Position numbers and translations under genes: made by a program. Below, in pieces: positions 63,918-64,000 of a stretch of DNA of 64,000 nt; within the stretch, counting starts at the first letter, position 1; every line of letters starts with the position of its first letter. The stretch lies in assembly GCF_015706575.1 (NCBI RefSeq), contig NW_024037076.1, forward strand, positions 21,022,898 to 21,086,897. The letters run 5' to 3'. The notes beneath the pieces are model-generated. The model saw nothing but the letters and a program-made list of their open reading frames with translations. It was not told the DNA's origin and did no database searches. This DNA comes from Patiria miniata. Lineage: Eukaryota; Echinodermata; Asteroidea; Valvatida; Asterinidae.

Positions 63918-64000
63918 CTCCGCAACAGTAATTGATTAAGTGTCGAGCATTTGTTTTTGACGGACGGCTCTTTTTCAATACTTACAAAATGTTCATAAAA

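Noticed and set aside
1-64000. Search for CRISPR arrays, bacterial operons, phage genes and retrovirus-like genes
   Set aside because: No regularly spaced direct repeats with unique spacers, no clustered unspliced genes and no reverse-transcriptase, integrase or capsid motifs were seen in any frame.

Overview
The window looks like a piece of an invertebrate animal genome, most probably a marine deuterostome such as an echinoderm or a relative. That placement is an inference. It rests on an intron-rich, AT-rich gene structure, a protein clearly alignable with vertebrate VPS13A, and a dense mix of tRNA-derived SINEs and small DNA-transposon relics. I see no prokaryotic operons, no rRNA and no CRISPR array, and I found no recognisable retrovirus-like or Polinton-like element.

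One host gene occupies almost everything. On the minus strand, from about 62.1 kb down to 5.18 kb, 47 exons with canonical GT-AG borders join without a frame break into 2241 codons plus a stop. They encode the C-terminal two thirds of a VPS13A/VPS13C-type bridge-like lipid transfer protein. In order the exons give the central RBG/chorein-repeat rod with two Pro/Thr/acidic linkers (62139 to 45858), the six-repeat VPS13 adaptor-binding (VAB) domain with one asparagine in each repeat (45025 to 20632), the region after VAB (19456 to 13155), the ATG2_C-like amphipathic segment (12861 to 10459) and the PH-like C-terminus (9397 to 5176). A probable further upstream exon lies at 63793-63917. The N-terminal chorein domain, the start codon and the promoter lie beyond the right edge. 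The gene's 3' flank fills 1-5175, with one possible poly(A) signal near 4470.

The introns (short ones of about 0.2-1 kb, plus several of 2-4 kb) are a collecting ground for small non-autonomous repeats: TTAA-flanked MITEs of at least four end-sequence types, two hAT-like elements with 8-bp near-duplications, a TA-flanked mariner-like fold-back, a 507-bp inverted-repeat element nested in a SINE, tRNA-like units bounded by inverted repeats, hairpin-tailed repeats that share a CACGTG end motif, and several minisatellites. The most unusual single structures are a 76-bp-arm near-perfect palindrome at 60925-61089, a 58-nt G homopolymer inside a small hAT-like element at 46399-46627, and three copies of a tRNA-cloverleaf unit enclosed by matching inverted repeats. 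I found no credible second protein-coding gene, and nothing that I can defend as a new multi-gene system.
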